64,000 bases of DNA. Source: DAOUMU01 sp034409055. GTDB taxonomy: Bacteria; Chloroflexota; Anaerolineae; 4572-78; J111. The translations under genes and the position numbers were made by a program. Location: contig DAOUMU010000356.1 in assembly GCA_034409055.1 (NCBI GenBank), positions 5,257 to 69,256 on the forward strand, given 5' to 3'. The notes beneath the pieces are model-generated. The model did no database searches. It saw only the letters and a list, made by a program, of their open reading frames with translations, and was not told the DNA's origin. Shown here piece after piece: positions 20,221 through 29,300 of the stretch. Position 1 is the stretch's first letter. Each line of letters opens with the position of its first letter.

Positions 20221-22101
20221 CTACTGCGCCGGCTCCAGGTCACAGAGCATAAGAATCCCCGTCATGTTCCAGTAACCGCGCCAGCTAACGGGGAAATAGT
20301 GATTGGAACCTTCTTCTGACGACGGCCAATTCGTCCAGACCGCGTTGCTGTACTGGGCCCATGCGCCGTTGTACCACAACGGAATCAGAGGCATATCGGT
20401 GAGATAGATCCTCTGGAGATCGGATATGATGGCCTGCATCCCCTCCACATCATCGGTCGGGACCTGGTCAAGCTGGTCTGTCAGATCGAAGACCTCCTGG
20501 TTGTCATAGCGGCCATAGTTGCCGTCCTGCATCGTGGCAATATCCTCGATGGGGTTGCGGCCCATCCAGAGATAGTACCGCCACGGGGTGTTGGCGATCT
20601 GCGCGTCATTGGCAATCATCATGTCAAACGTACCCTCGTTGCGTTGAGATACATACTCCCCGTAGTCCGGGAAGTTAGATTCAGCGTTGATGCCTACCGC
20701 TTGCAGACCATTTACAATGACCCGGTTCGACTCCATCCAGTCCGTCCAGCCGGCCGGGTTGTTGACTTTCAGCGCGATCGCGGAACCATCGGGCGCTTCG
20801 ATGAATCCGTCGCCGTCGGTATCAACGTATCCAGCATCGGCCAAAATCTGTGCGGCTTTATCCGGATCGTAGCTGAAGCCCAGTTCATCAACCACGTCCT
20901 GGTCAACGTACTTCTCCCAGTTCGGCAGCAGACCGGTCGGATTGGCCGGCAGGACCATGCCGCCATAGACCACGTTGACAATTTGGCTTACATCAATAGC
21001 ATAGGCCACCGCTTGGCGGAAGGCTGGGTCATCCATCGGCTTTTTGGTGAGGTTCAAGAGCAACCAGGCCGTATTGGCGGAGAGATGGTACGGGGGACCC
21101 GGATAGTAGGTCTGAACGCCGTAACCGCCCTCGACGAGTCTGGAGATGCCCGGCAGGAAATTGTTGTTCAGGTCGAATTGGCCCTGAAGGACCATACCGA
21201 GCGCGACGTTATTGTTGCCGCTGTTGACGATGTCAACGATCCGCTTGGGTTTGGGATCCAGGCCCAGGGCATCTGTGGCCCACCAGCCGTCTCTTTTTGC
21301 CCAGACCACTTTGCTCTGGTCAAGGGTTTCAGCCACATAGGGCCCGGTGCATTCGGGATCCTCGTTGATTCCAGAGGTGATCTCCTCCACCGATTTGGTT
21401 TCCCAGCGATGCTTTGAAACCATCGGTGTCGAGTACAGGTAGTATGACCAGCCCTGGTACAGGGCCTGGTCGAAGGTAAAGTCCACCGTGAAGTCATCCA
21501 CCTGCTCGACACTGCCCAAGAACTTCCACACCGGGCTGATACTAACCGGCGCTTCTTTAGCAGCGTCAAAGGTGTATTTTACGTCGGCAGCCGTGAACGG
21601 TTCGCCGTCGGACCACGTGACGTCCTGGCGGACCTTCACTTGATAGACGTTGTCACTCGTCCATTCTCCGCTTTCTGCCAGCCAGGGTGTAAATTCATCG
21701 GTCAGCGGGTCGTAGATGAACAGCGGTTCATAGCAAAGCCCAAAGGTACCCATAGCGTAGTTCCCCAGATTCCAGGGATTAAAACCTGCCGGCGGGCCCC
21801 ACTGCGTGCCGCCGGTGTAGAAGGTTTCGTTCCGTGGGTATTCCGCGGCAGGCTCTTCAGATGGCTCTGCCATGGCCTCCGGTGTGGCCGTCACCACCAC
21901 CTCTTTCTCCACCTCAACAACTTTCTCAACTTCCTTCTCAACTACCACGGTCTCAACAACCGTTGCGCCTTCTTTTTCTACCACAACGGTCTCAACAACT
22001 TTCTCAACAACTGTCTCAGGTGTTGGTTGAGTGCCACAGGCAGCTAAGACCAAGAGCAACACCACCCCTATACTCCAAAGTTGTATCACTCGGGTTCTCA
22101 T
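20221..22101 (-). CDS. Family 5 extracellular solute-binding lipoprotein
   Basis: A 626-residue binding protein of the peptide/oligosaccharide family (SBP_bac_5). The lipoprotein signal ends in LVLAACG with Cys21 as lipidated residue. Residues 30-75 form a Val/Glu/Lys-rich repetitive stalk ending in VVVTATPEA, as seen in many Chloroflexota binding proteins. The mature domain has family motifs such as WTSDNVYQVKVRQDVTWSDG and DPAFRQAVAYAIDV. AAGGAGG lies 8 nt before the ATG. It is the first gene after lacI. Ligand is inferred as a beta-linked oligosaccharide because GH130 and GH1 follow. Confidence 0.9.
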   Translation of the reverse strand: MRTRVIQLWSIGVVLLLVLAACGTQPTPETVVEKVVETVVVEKEGATVVETVVVEKEVEKVVEVEKEVVVTATPEAMAEPSEEPAAEYPRNETFYTGGTQWGPPAGFNPWNLGNYAMGTFGLCYEPLFIYDPLTDEFTPWLAESGEWTSDNVYQVKVRQDVTWSDGEPFTAADVKYTFDAAKEAPVSISPVWKFLGSVEQVDDFTVDFTFDQALYQGWSYYLYSTPMVSKHRWETKSVEEITSGINEDPECTGPYVAETLDQSKVVWAKRDGWWATDALGLDPKPKRIVDIVNSGNNNVALGMVLQGQFDLNNNFLPGISRLVEGGYGVQTYYPGPPYHLSANTAWLLLNLTKKPMDDPAFRQAVAYAIDVSQIVNVVYGGMVLPANPTGLLPNWEKYVDQDVVDELGFSYDPDKAAQILADAGYVDTDGDGFIEAPDGSAIALKVNNPAGWTDWMESNRVIVNGLQAVGINAESNFPDYGEYVSQRNEGTFDMMIANDAQIANTPWRYYLWMGRNPIEDIATMQDGNYGRYDNQEVFDLTDQLDQVPTDDVEGMQAIISDLQRIYLTDMPLIPLWYNGAWAQYSNAVWTNWPSSEEGSNHYFPVSWRGYWNMTGILMLCDLEPAQ

Positions 22102-22130
22102 TCTTTTATCCTCCTTGATAAAACTAAATG

Positions 22131-22154
22131 TTGTTTAAGATTTATTTGTTTAAG
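22131..22154. promoter_or_regulatory. Candidate LacI-family operator upstream of the binding-protein gene
   Basis: Two direct copies of TTGTTTAAG (22131-22139 and 22146-22154) lie 30-53 bases upstream of the start codon. A closely related TTGTTTAG / CTAAACAA inverted pair sits upstream of the lacI gene (23407-23433), and AAACAAGGTAAACG occurs in the hairpin at 23563. Shared motifs at the regulator and at its likely target suggest binding sites for the LacI protein. Confidence 0.45.
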
Positions 22155-22349
22155 CTGAATACATCGGCCTCGGTGACAATGAGACAGGTCGTCAGGAGTC
22201 AAACTGAGGGCGAACCGGTCTTGTTTAGAAGCCGATCCCGGTTAGGTTGGTTCGGTCATAAGCCTCCTCCTTTCGCTAACGGCGTGGCCGGCAAGGGCTC
22301 TCCAACGGCCTCCCGCCGTTTAATATAGGACACCACCTTGTTTCCCCCT
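22155..22349. other. Gap between lacI and the binding-protein gene
   Basis: These 195 bases follow the lacI stop on the minus strand. A GC-rich part (22270-22320) contains GGCCGGCAAGGGCTCTCC-like sequence that may fold weakly, but no clear terminator with a T-run was found. The promoter of the binding-protein gene probably lies in the part nearest 22155, next to the candidate operator. Confidence 0.3.
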
Positions 22350-23381
22350 TTACTCTGGAGCCACAATCTTGTGGGCACGCGGGGCACACACCGAAGCCCG
22401 CTCGATCAACTCAACACCAATGGTGACTTTTACAACCGGCCGGTGAGGGAATTTGATACGGTCCAACAACAGTTGCACTGCAACCTGTCCCATCGTTATT
22501 CGATCTACACAAATAGTTGTAATAGGCGGGGTGGTAAACTGGACCATGTTGATATCATCAAACCCAATTAGCGAGAAGTCATCAGGCACGGTGTAGCCAA
22601 GTTCTCTAAGCGTTCTCAAAGCGCCGACGGCTTGCTCGTCATTGGAACAGGCAATGGCAGTTGTTTGAGGGGCCTGGCGGAGTATCTCCATCACTCCCCA
22701 TTGACCATCACCAGGACCAAGATTGGGCGGGGTTACGATCATCGGTCTTAAATCATGTTGCCGAAGCGTCTCTTTGTAAGCCAGACGTCTCTCGACAATA
22801 CTGGCGTGGTCAGGACCACCAATAAGAGCAATATGGCGATGCCCCTTGTTGATGAGATATTCAGTTGATAATTTAACACCACGTGAATTATCAGTCATCA
22901 CTGTATCCCAGCGACAATCCGGGAAGCAGTTATCGACCAGTACAACCGGCAATTGGGATAATTTTCCGAGAGACTCAATAATCTCTTGGGGAATTCCTCC
23001 CCCAACCACAAAAAGGCCACTAATGTTATTATCCTTGACTGAGGAGGGGAGCGAGTCAAGATGGGGACCTGTGAAATTTAGCGTATTAAAGGAGAGGTTG
23101 ATATGTAGTTCACGGCAGATTTGTTCAACGCCATGGAGAACATCGGCGTAAAAAGGATTAGAGGTTATGTCTTGTGGGAAGGTTTTGCTTAAGAAACCTA
23201 AATGGGTAACACGAGGATTGGAAAAGTGAGAACGTTTTGAGGGACTGTAGCCCAATTCCTGAGCTACAGCGTGGACACGTTGCCGGGTTTTCTCGCCTAC
23301 TCCCGGTTTATTGTTTAGTACCCGAGAAACAGTGCCAATGGAAACTCCTGCTTTATCAGCAACCTGACGTATGTTAGCCAA
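22350..23381 (-). CDS. LacI-family transcriptional regulator
   Basis: A 343-residue LacI-type repressor. The N-terminal helix-turn-helix reads ANIRQVADKAGVSIGTVSRV, followed by the hinge helix (NNKPGVGEKTRQRVHAVAQELGY). The rest is a periplasmic-binding-protein-like effector domain (RHIALIGGPDH, FSLIGFDDINMVQFTTPPIT). The start is a TTG at 23381, because family members begin right at this HTH; the 59 codons before it are not conserved-looking. It lies upstream of the ABC-GH130-GH1 genes on the same strand and probably represses them until a sugar derived from the substrate binds. Confidence 0.9.
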   Translation of the reverse strand: MANIRQVADKAGVSIGTVSRVLNNKPGVGEKTRQRVHAVAQELGYSPSKRSHFSNPRVTHLGFLSKTFPQDITSNPFYADVLHGVEQICRELHINLSFNTLNFTGPHLDSLPSSVKDNNISGLFVVGGGIPQEIIESLGKLSQLPVVLVDNCFPDCRWDTVMTDNSRGVKLSTEYLINKGHRHIALIGGPDHASIVERRLAYKETLRQHDLRPMIVTPPNLGPGDGQWGVMEILRQAPQTTAIACSNDEQAVGALRTLRELGYTVPDDFSLIGFDDINMVQFTTPPITTICVDRITMGQVAVQLLLDRIKFPHRPVVKVTIGVELIERASVCAPRAHKIVAPE

Positions 23382-23406
23382 AGCAACCCCGCTCTCAAAA
23401 ACATCT

Positions 23407-23433
23407 TTGTTTAGGCAAATGTTTACTAAACAA
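23407..23433. promoter_or_regulatory. Candidate autoregulatory operator of lacI
   Basis: TTGTTTAG (23407-23414) and CTAAACAA (23426-23433) form an inverted repeat with an 11-bp spacer, 26 bases or more upstream of the TTG start. A second small palindrome GTTTA-C-TAAAC (23421-23431) overlaps it. The half-site matches the TTGTTTAAG copies in front of the binding-protein gene. Confidence 0.5.
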
Positions 23434-23562
23434 GTTTTAAAAAGTGTATCACATTTTGGGTGGCTTGTCAATATTATAAGTCTTAAATCAATATCTGGAG
23501 AAAAAAGATGGCATACATACACGTCATAAAGGAGGCTAATTGGGGCAATAGATGCCACTCTT

Positions 23563-23596
23563 AAACAAGGTAAACGACATCTCGTTTACCTTGTTT
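23563..23596. repeat. Perfect 15-bp inverted repeat, possible operator or terminator
   Basis: AAACAAGGTAAACGA (23563-23577) and its exact complement (23582-23596) flank the 4-base loop CATC. It lacks a proper T-run on the minus strand; on the plus strand TTTT follows, but no plus-strand gene is present. The AAACAA and GTAAACG parts resemble the LacI-type half-sites at 22131 and 23407, so a distal operator is as likely as a terminator. Confidence 0.6.
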
Positions 23597-23810
23597 TACA
23601 AAACTGTTTAGTCGCAGGAGGCTCGGTCAAAGTGAGCCAGAAGCACCGACTGGGTACTCCCCATCTACTTCTGCTCTGAGAGGATCGACAGATCCCCGTC
23701 TGAGGCACTAAGGCCGGGATCGACACCTTGCACCTGCGCTGCAAATCCCATAGGGAGGCAGCAGAGCTGCACAAGTCTTCATTATCCGATTAATTTTGTG
23801 ATTGGCCGTC
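23597..23810. other. Non-coding or degraded stretch between lacI region and rbs remnants
   Basis: A 62-codon minus-strand frame here is Cys/Ser/Arg-rich and matches no family I know. With a permease remnant on one side it may be what is left of a sugar transporter gene, but I could not recognise any motif. Confidence 0.25.
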
Positions 23811-23873
23811 TCACCGCCGCCGTTTCGTCAGGAGATCGAGCATCGCCGCTAGAATGAAGACGGCCCGAATGAT
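23811..23873 (-). pseudogene. C-terminal remnant of a ribose-type ABC permease (RbsC-like)
   Basis: Immediately after the ribokinase stop, 20 codons read IIRAVFILAAMLDLLTKRRR and end in TGA. A short hydrophobic helix followed by L-x-x-L-T-[KR]-R-R-R is the usual end of RbsC/BPD_transp_2 permeases. No start or remaining domain is present. Its position next to rbsK supports a collapsed ribose operon. The short length limits confidence. Confidence 0.45.
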
Positions 23874-23874
23874 T

Positions 23875-24804
23875 TTACGCCCTTTCGGTCAAAAATGTTT
23901 CCAACACACGGCGGGTGGGCAGAGAAGGTTGAGCACCCAGTTGGGTGGTGGCCAAAGCACCGGCAGCGTTTCCCCAGCGCACGGCTTCGGACAGCTCTTT
24001 ACCCTCGGCCATAGCCACGGCAAAACCGGCCACAAAAGCATCACCGGCGGCAGTGGTGTCCACTGGCTTCACCTCGAAGGCAGGAAAAAGTTGGGGCCTG
24101 GCTTCAGCAGCCAACAGGGCCCCTCGCGCCCCCAGGGTTAGTAACACAGTCCCCACCCCCGATGCTCGTAAGACCTGAGCAGCGGCCTCAGCTTCGGCCT
24201 GGTTGCCGACAGGCATACCGCTTAACAGTTCCGTCTCGCTCTCATTGGGGATGAGGACATCCACCAGCGACAACAAGGTGGGGGGGAACAAACGGGCCGG
24301 GGCTGGGTTGAGGATGACCGGCACACCATGGGACCGGGCTACCTCGGCCGCGCGCGTGACCGTTTCCAGCGGACTCTCCAGTTGCAGCAGTAACACGTCT
24401 GCTGCGGCGATAGCGCCTTCAGCAGCTTCCACATCGGCGGGCCAGAGCCGCATGTTAGCGCCAGAAACCACGACAATGCTGTTTTGCCCGGTATCGTCCA
24501 CCACGATCAGGGCCACACCGGTGGCGGCTTCCGGGTCCTGGCTGACAAAGGTGTGGTCCACGCCGGCAGCCATCAGGTTTTCCAGCAGCGGACCGGCGAA
24601 AGCATCACCTCCCAGCCGGCCGACCATCGACACTTGAGCCCCCAATCGGGCGGCGGCCACCGCCTGGTTGGCCCCTTTACCACCGGGTACAGTCTGAAAG
24701 TCGTTGCCAATGATGGTCTCGCCCGGCTTAGGCATGTGCGGCGCCCGGACGACCAGGTCCATATTCAAACTACCAACAACGGTCACCTGTGCAGTTTTCG
24801 TCAT
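23875..24804 (-). CDS. rbsK: Ribokinase
   Basis: A 309-residue PfkB-family sugar kinase that should phosphorylate ribose to ribose-5-phosphate. The N-terminus GSLNMDLVVRAPHMPKPGET, the GGKGANQAVAAARLGA motif and the anion-hole/catalytic motif DTTAAGDAFVAGF are those of ribokinase. GGTGAAGG lies close to the ATG. It is flanked by a LacI-type remnant upstream and a permease remnant downstream, so the kinase outlived its operon. It could also act on another pentose or deoxyribose. Confidence 0.88.
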   Translation of the reverse strand: MTKTAQVTVVGSLNMDLVVRAPHMPKPGETIIGNDFQTVPGGKGANQAVAAARLGAQVSMVGRLGGDAFAGPLLENLMAAGVDHTFVSQDPEAATGVALIVVDDTGQNSIVVVSGANMRLWPADVEAAEGAIAAADVLLLQLESPLETVTRAAEVARSHGVPVILNPAPARLFPPTLLSLVDVLIPNESETELLSGMPVGNQAEAEAAAQVLRASGVGTVLLTLGARGALLAAEARPQLFPAFEVKPVDTTAAGDAFVAGFAVAMAEGKELSEAVRWGNAAGALATTQLGAQPSLPTRRVLETFLTERA

Positions 24805-24837
24805 ATACCTTCACCTCACGATGAGGGCCTCGTCTAA

Positions 24838-25068
24838 GGCAGACCACCCTCCTGCAGGGCCTGCCGGTAACCGGTCACCCGCTCGGCGCCGGGAGTCAGG
24901 TCCGATGGGCCGGTAATACAGCCGATACGGCGATGGCCCAGATCAAGCAGGTGGCGTGTGGCCAGCCACCCCGGGCGTTGTCGACCAAGACCGAGACGAC
25001 AGCCGCGCCAGGGATACCCCGATCTACGATCACGCTATGCGTGACATAATCCAAAATGTCAACACGCC
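24838..25068 (-). pseudogene. Remnant of a LacI-family regulator (effector domain)
   Basis: Two overlapping minus-strand frames give VIVDRGIPGAAVVSVLVDN and, after a shift near 24970, LATRHLLDLGHRRIGCITG followed by PSDLTPGAERVTGYRQAL, ending in TAG. This order and wording match the middle of LacI/RbsR-type effector domains. The DNA-binding domain and C-terminus are missing. It lies directly upstream of rbsK and was probably its repressor. Confidence 0.7.
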
Positions 25069-25761
25069 CTAGCGACCTTCGGCCTGACGGATGGCCCGGT
25101 CCATAGCGGCCAACGGATCATCGAGGACTTTACCGTGGCCTACGGCCAGGCGGGTGGGGTTGAGGGCCCGCAAGGCCCGGGCACTTTGCAGGGCCGTCGG
25201 CTTGTGCCAGGTGGCCAGGGCCGGCAAAGGAAATAACCAGCGCAGCGTGCCGGCCACAGCCACCCCCCCCTGGGTCTGGAAGGCATCCCCGGCGATTAAC
25301 GTCCCGTCTCGCCCATCGAAAAAAGCCGCATGCCCTGGCGTGTGGCCCGGCGAAGCAATCACTTCGAGTGAGCCCACCCGATCGCCAGCTTGGAGGGTGC
25401 GGGTGGGCCGGGTTTGGCAGGTCTGGTATGAACCCCGTAGTTTGGCCTGGGGTTCGTCGGCATCCAGGCTGCGCTCACCGGCCAGAAAACGGGCTTCCCG
25501 GGTCGTGATCACCACCTCTACGTCGGGCAACTCCTGCCGCAGGGCGTCCAGCGAGCCCACGTGGTCGCCGTGGGCATGGGTCAGGATAATGCGGACAATG
25601 GGGGCGCCGTACGTACCAGCCGCCTGGAGAATGGCCTTGGCGCTCCCGGGCAGGTTGGTGTCAATTAAGGTAAAGCCATCCGCCTCCCGCACCAGGTAGC
25701 AATTGATGGCCCCCAGGCGGGTAAGCTGGATGAGATACTGACCATAGGGTGTTGCTCTCAT
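25069..25761 (-). CDS. Metallo-beta-lactamase-fold hydrolase
   Basis: A 230-residue MBL-fold protein starting at the ATG at 25761, which has AAGGAG 6 nt upstream. The metal motif HAHGDH is present (ILTHAHGDHVGSLDALRQEL), with later metal ligands in SPGHTPGHAAF and GDAFQTQGG, and the final His in AVGHGK. The length fits small hydrolases of the glyoxalase II or lactonase type. The substrate is unknown. It stands alone after the LacI remnant. Confidence 0.88.
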   Translation of the reverse strand: MRATPYGQYLIQLTRLGAINCYLVREADGFTLIDTNLPGSAKAILQAAGTYGAPIVRIILTHAHGDHVGSLDALRQELPDVEVVITTREARFLAGERSLDADEPQAKLRGSYQTCQTRPTRTLQAGDRVGSLEVIASPGHTPGHAAFFDGRDGTLIAGDAFQTQGGVAVAGTLRWLFPLPALATWHKPTALQSARALRALNPTRLAVGHGKVLDDPLAAMDRAIRQAEGR

Positions 25762-25912
25762 GATGAACTCCTTCTTGACCAAGGATAATGAATTGAGAGT
25801 CGGTAATTACAATGACAATGGTGACCGCCCAAAAGGCACGAGGCTAAAGCCGTCGTGCTGAAAGAGCGAAGCCCTTTCGGGCTAATCATAGGCTATTCCA
25901 GGGCATTTAGAG
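25762..25912. other. Upstream region with two short hairpins
   Basis: The sequence has GCACGA-GGCTAAAGCC-GTCGTGC and AGCGAAGCCCTTTCGGGCT, two small hairpins, but no gene. It ends at the target-site copy TTAGAG of the adjoining palindromic element. Confidence 0.4.
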
Positions 25913-26086
25913 ACCGATTATGCGTAATTCATTACCAAGCATCCTGAGTAACGCGGAACAGAGTGGAGCGCGTATCGAAGGGTGCGGTTTTGCATCGAAT
26001 CAGCGCGTTTACCGCACCCTTCGATACGGTTTCCGCTGCGCTCCAACCTACTCAGGATGCTACCTGACTAATTACGCATAATCGGT
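25913..26086. mobile_element. 174-bp palindromic MITE-like element with 6-bp target duplication
   Basis: The ends ACCGATTATGCGTAATT (25913-25929) and its complement (26070-26086) are 17-bp perfect terminal inverted repeats. TTAGAG flanks both sides (25907-25912 and 26087-26092), which is a target-site duplication. Inside there are further inverted pairs: AGCATCCTGAGTA with TACTCAGGATGCT, and CGTATCGAAGGGTGCGGT with its complement. No coding capacity. It is a non-autonomous element that would need a transposase from elsewhere. Confidence 0.85.
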
Positions 26087-26092
26087 TTAGAG

Positions 26093-26361
26093 GTATCTTG
26101 AATTACCAAATCGTCTCGAATTATAAGACGCATCAGAAGAAATACAAAAATGTATGTATAGTAAAGAGTGATCAGTGAACGGAAAGTAATGTTCTGGCCA
26201 CTGATCACTGACCATTGCCCACCGCCGCCATTCTTGCTGGGAAGAGTGTCCCATTGATTTAAGAGGCCGCTTGTGATAAGCTGGAATTGGTGGTATTCCG
26301 TTCTTTAACAATGTGGGGGCAACCTCTAACGAGGTGTTATTATGATGTAAGGAGGCAAGCA
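26093..26361. other. Upstream region of the large surface-protein gene
   Basis: This stretch has a partial CAGTGATCACTGACC-type repeat (26166-26215) and the ribosome-binding sequence AAGGAGG just before the ATG at 26362. No gene was found. The promoter is not obvious. Confidence 0.35.
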
Positions 26362-29300
26362 ATGGCAGCTCGGCGACCCATTTCTAAGTTGGCAAAACTG
26401 ATTGTCACCCCGGTTTTGGGCCTGGCAATGGTTTGTGGTCTGTTGGTTTTGTATGGGGGGTTGTCACCGCCTGCTATTGCCGCGCCTTTGTCCACCCCCA
26501 TTGTTGGTTCTATCACCACCCCTTTTACCTTCACCCAGGCTGGCAGTCCATACACCTTGACCGGGATCGTCTCGGTCATTAATGGGGCCAAGCTGACCAT
26601 TGAACCGGGCGTTGAAGTCCGCTTCCTGGCCGGGGCTGAACTGCAGCTCAGCGATCAGGCCCAATTGGCAGCGATCGGTACGCCCGGCCAGCCCATCACT
26701 TTTACCTCTGACCTGCCGGCCCCGGCTGCGGGTGACTGGAACGGGATTCGCTTTGACAGCGACGCCATGACCGGCACCATCCATTACGCCCTGATTGAGT
26801 ATGCCCAAGTTGGGGTAGAATTCAAAGACAACCTGTTTGGCACAGGTTATGATGTTTCCAACAGCACCTTCCGTTATATCGACAGTGGGGCTATTATGGG
26901 CTCCCCTGATGATGCCCAATTCAATTACAACACCATCTATAGGGCCGGGGCCGGGATTAAGGTCAACGAAGCCTTTGGTAACTCGATTCAGGGTAATCAA
27001 ATTTACGATGTCGATGAAAGCTGTATCGCTTTAAACCGCACCGGTCCCAGCAGTACCGCTGGCAGTGACAACCAGATTATTGACAACCAGCTTCACCACT
27101 GTCAGGAAAGAGGCATCTGGTTACAGGGCAGCCTGACCGGTAGTGGCGATTCGGCCAACCAGGTCATCGGCAATCAGATCTGGCGTACGGGCCAACAAGG
27201 TCTATATGCCTACAATCAAAACAACTTCACCTTTCAATCCAACGTCGTCTATAGCACGGCCCTGACCAGTACCCTGGGCGCTGTTATTCTTGAACGCGTG
27301 GACCGGGCCACGCTTCAGGATAACTATCTCTACGACAACGGCACCCCCGGACTGTACGAAGGAGCCTTGCACGTTTTAGATACCGGCATCGGTCCGCCCA
27401 TCCAAACCTTTGCCATCAACATCACCGATACCCGTCTGAAAGACCGTTATGGCAGTGGCCTGGTCTTCCACGGGGCAAATTATTTCGACAGTCAGGTGAT
27501 CCACAGCAACGCCATCTGTGTGGATGACAGATACGAGGTCAAAAACCGCAGCACGAACGCCTTGACCGTCACCGCCACCGGCAACTGGCTGGGCACCAAT
27601 TTCCCCATAGTCGGCACCGAAATCACCGGCACAGTCACCTTTAGCCCTTACATTCAATTAACTGCCGCTGCCTTTCCTTCCATTCTACCAGCCGATGGCC
27701 TCTCGACTGCTGTGGTCACGGTGACCATGAACGATGGGGCCGGACACACAGTACCCGTCGGAGCCCGCCAGGTCAATCTAACCACGAACCTGGGCACTCT
27801 GGCCGATACCTCCCTGACGTTGGATAATAACGGCCTGGCCACGACCACCCTCACCTCCAATGTTTCCGGCCTGGCCACCATCACCGTAACGGAATGGTGC
27901 GGCTTCCCGGTCACCACCACGGTCCAGTTTCAAGCAGCCGACGTCGGCGTTGAGAAAACGACAATCCTGGCTCAGGTCATTCCCGGTGAAACCATTACCT
28001 ACACCGTTGCCTATAGCAATAGCTCCGGTCTGGCCACCAACGTCCGCCTCACCGACACTCTACCCACCGGCACCAGTTGGCTGACCGACACTGCCGAGAG
28101 CTTGGGCTTCACCCGCCTCCAAACCACGCCTGAAGTGGTCTGGGACCTGGGGGACCTGACTGCCGGCGCCAGTGGGGTCATCACCGTGGTGGCCCGTTTA
28201 TCCGCTGCGGCCACAGCCAGTTGTGGCCAGATGCTGACGAACAGTGTGGCCATCACCACCGCCACCCTTGACAACAATCCCGGCAACAATACCGGCAGTG
28301 ATTCCAGCATCAGCGTTATCTGTGCCGATGTGGGCATCAGCAAATCATCGCCCCTGACTTATGTCATCCCGGGCGAGCTGATTACCTACACCATCCCCTT
28401 TAGCAACGACGGGGATACGCCGGCCACCGGCATGATCATCACCGATACCCTGCCCACCGGCACCAGTTGGCTGACCGACACCGCCGAGAGCCTAGGCTTC
28501 ACCCGCGTCCAAACCTCGCCTGAGGTGATCTGGACGTTGCCCTGGCTGGGGGCTCACCTCAGCGATACCATCACCCTGGTGGCCTGGGTCCAACCAACGG
28601 TCGGCTGCAGCCAGTTCTTGACCAACACCGTGCTCATCACCTCGACCACCCCTGATGCCGTGACCACGAACGAGCGTTACAGCCATACTCTGCCCACGGC
28701 CTGCGCCGACGTCGCCATAAACAAGGTTGGGCCGGGCGGCAACATCGTCCCCGGCCAAACCATCACCTACACCATTTACTACAGCAATACCGGTACGGCT
28801 CCCGCAGACAACGTGGTCATCACCGACGTGAACCCGATTACCGGGGGTATCGATACGCTGTTGAACGGCGGCATCACCCTACCTCCCACCGGCAACGGCA
28901 GCCTGAATTATGTGGTCACAGCCGATGCCAGTATGTGCAGTCTCAGCGCGCTGACGAACACCGCTTATATCAGCACCAGCACCCCGGAAATTACCACGAC
29001 CAATAACGTGGCTACCTCTACCAACTCACCCCAGGTGCATTGTGTGGCCGACCTGGCCATTAGCAAGGACGATGGCCGCACCACGGTCCGGCCCGGTGAC
29101 CTGCTGACCTATACGCTGACGATTAGTAATTACGGCAACGTGACGGCGACCGGCATTGTGGTCACCGATACCATCCCCACTTACACCACCTTCATTGCTG
29201 CCAGCCACGGCGGCAGCCATGCCGGTGGCGTGGTTACCTGGCCTCCCTTCGACCTGCCGGTTCCGCCCACGGGAAATAGCCTGACCCGCACCGTTACCGT

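Noticed and set aside
20644..21417. A 257-codon plus-strand frame opposite the binding-protein gene
   Set aside because: Antisense to a well supported family 5 binding protein.
22350..23558. Extended start of the LacI gene at 23558
   Set aside because: The 59 extra codons precede the canonical HTH start, are Cys/Leu/Ile-rich and overlap the candidate operator; the TTG at 23381 fits the family start.
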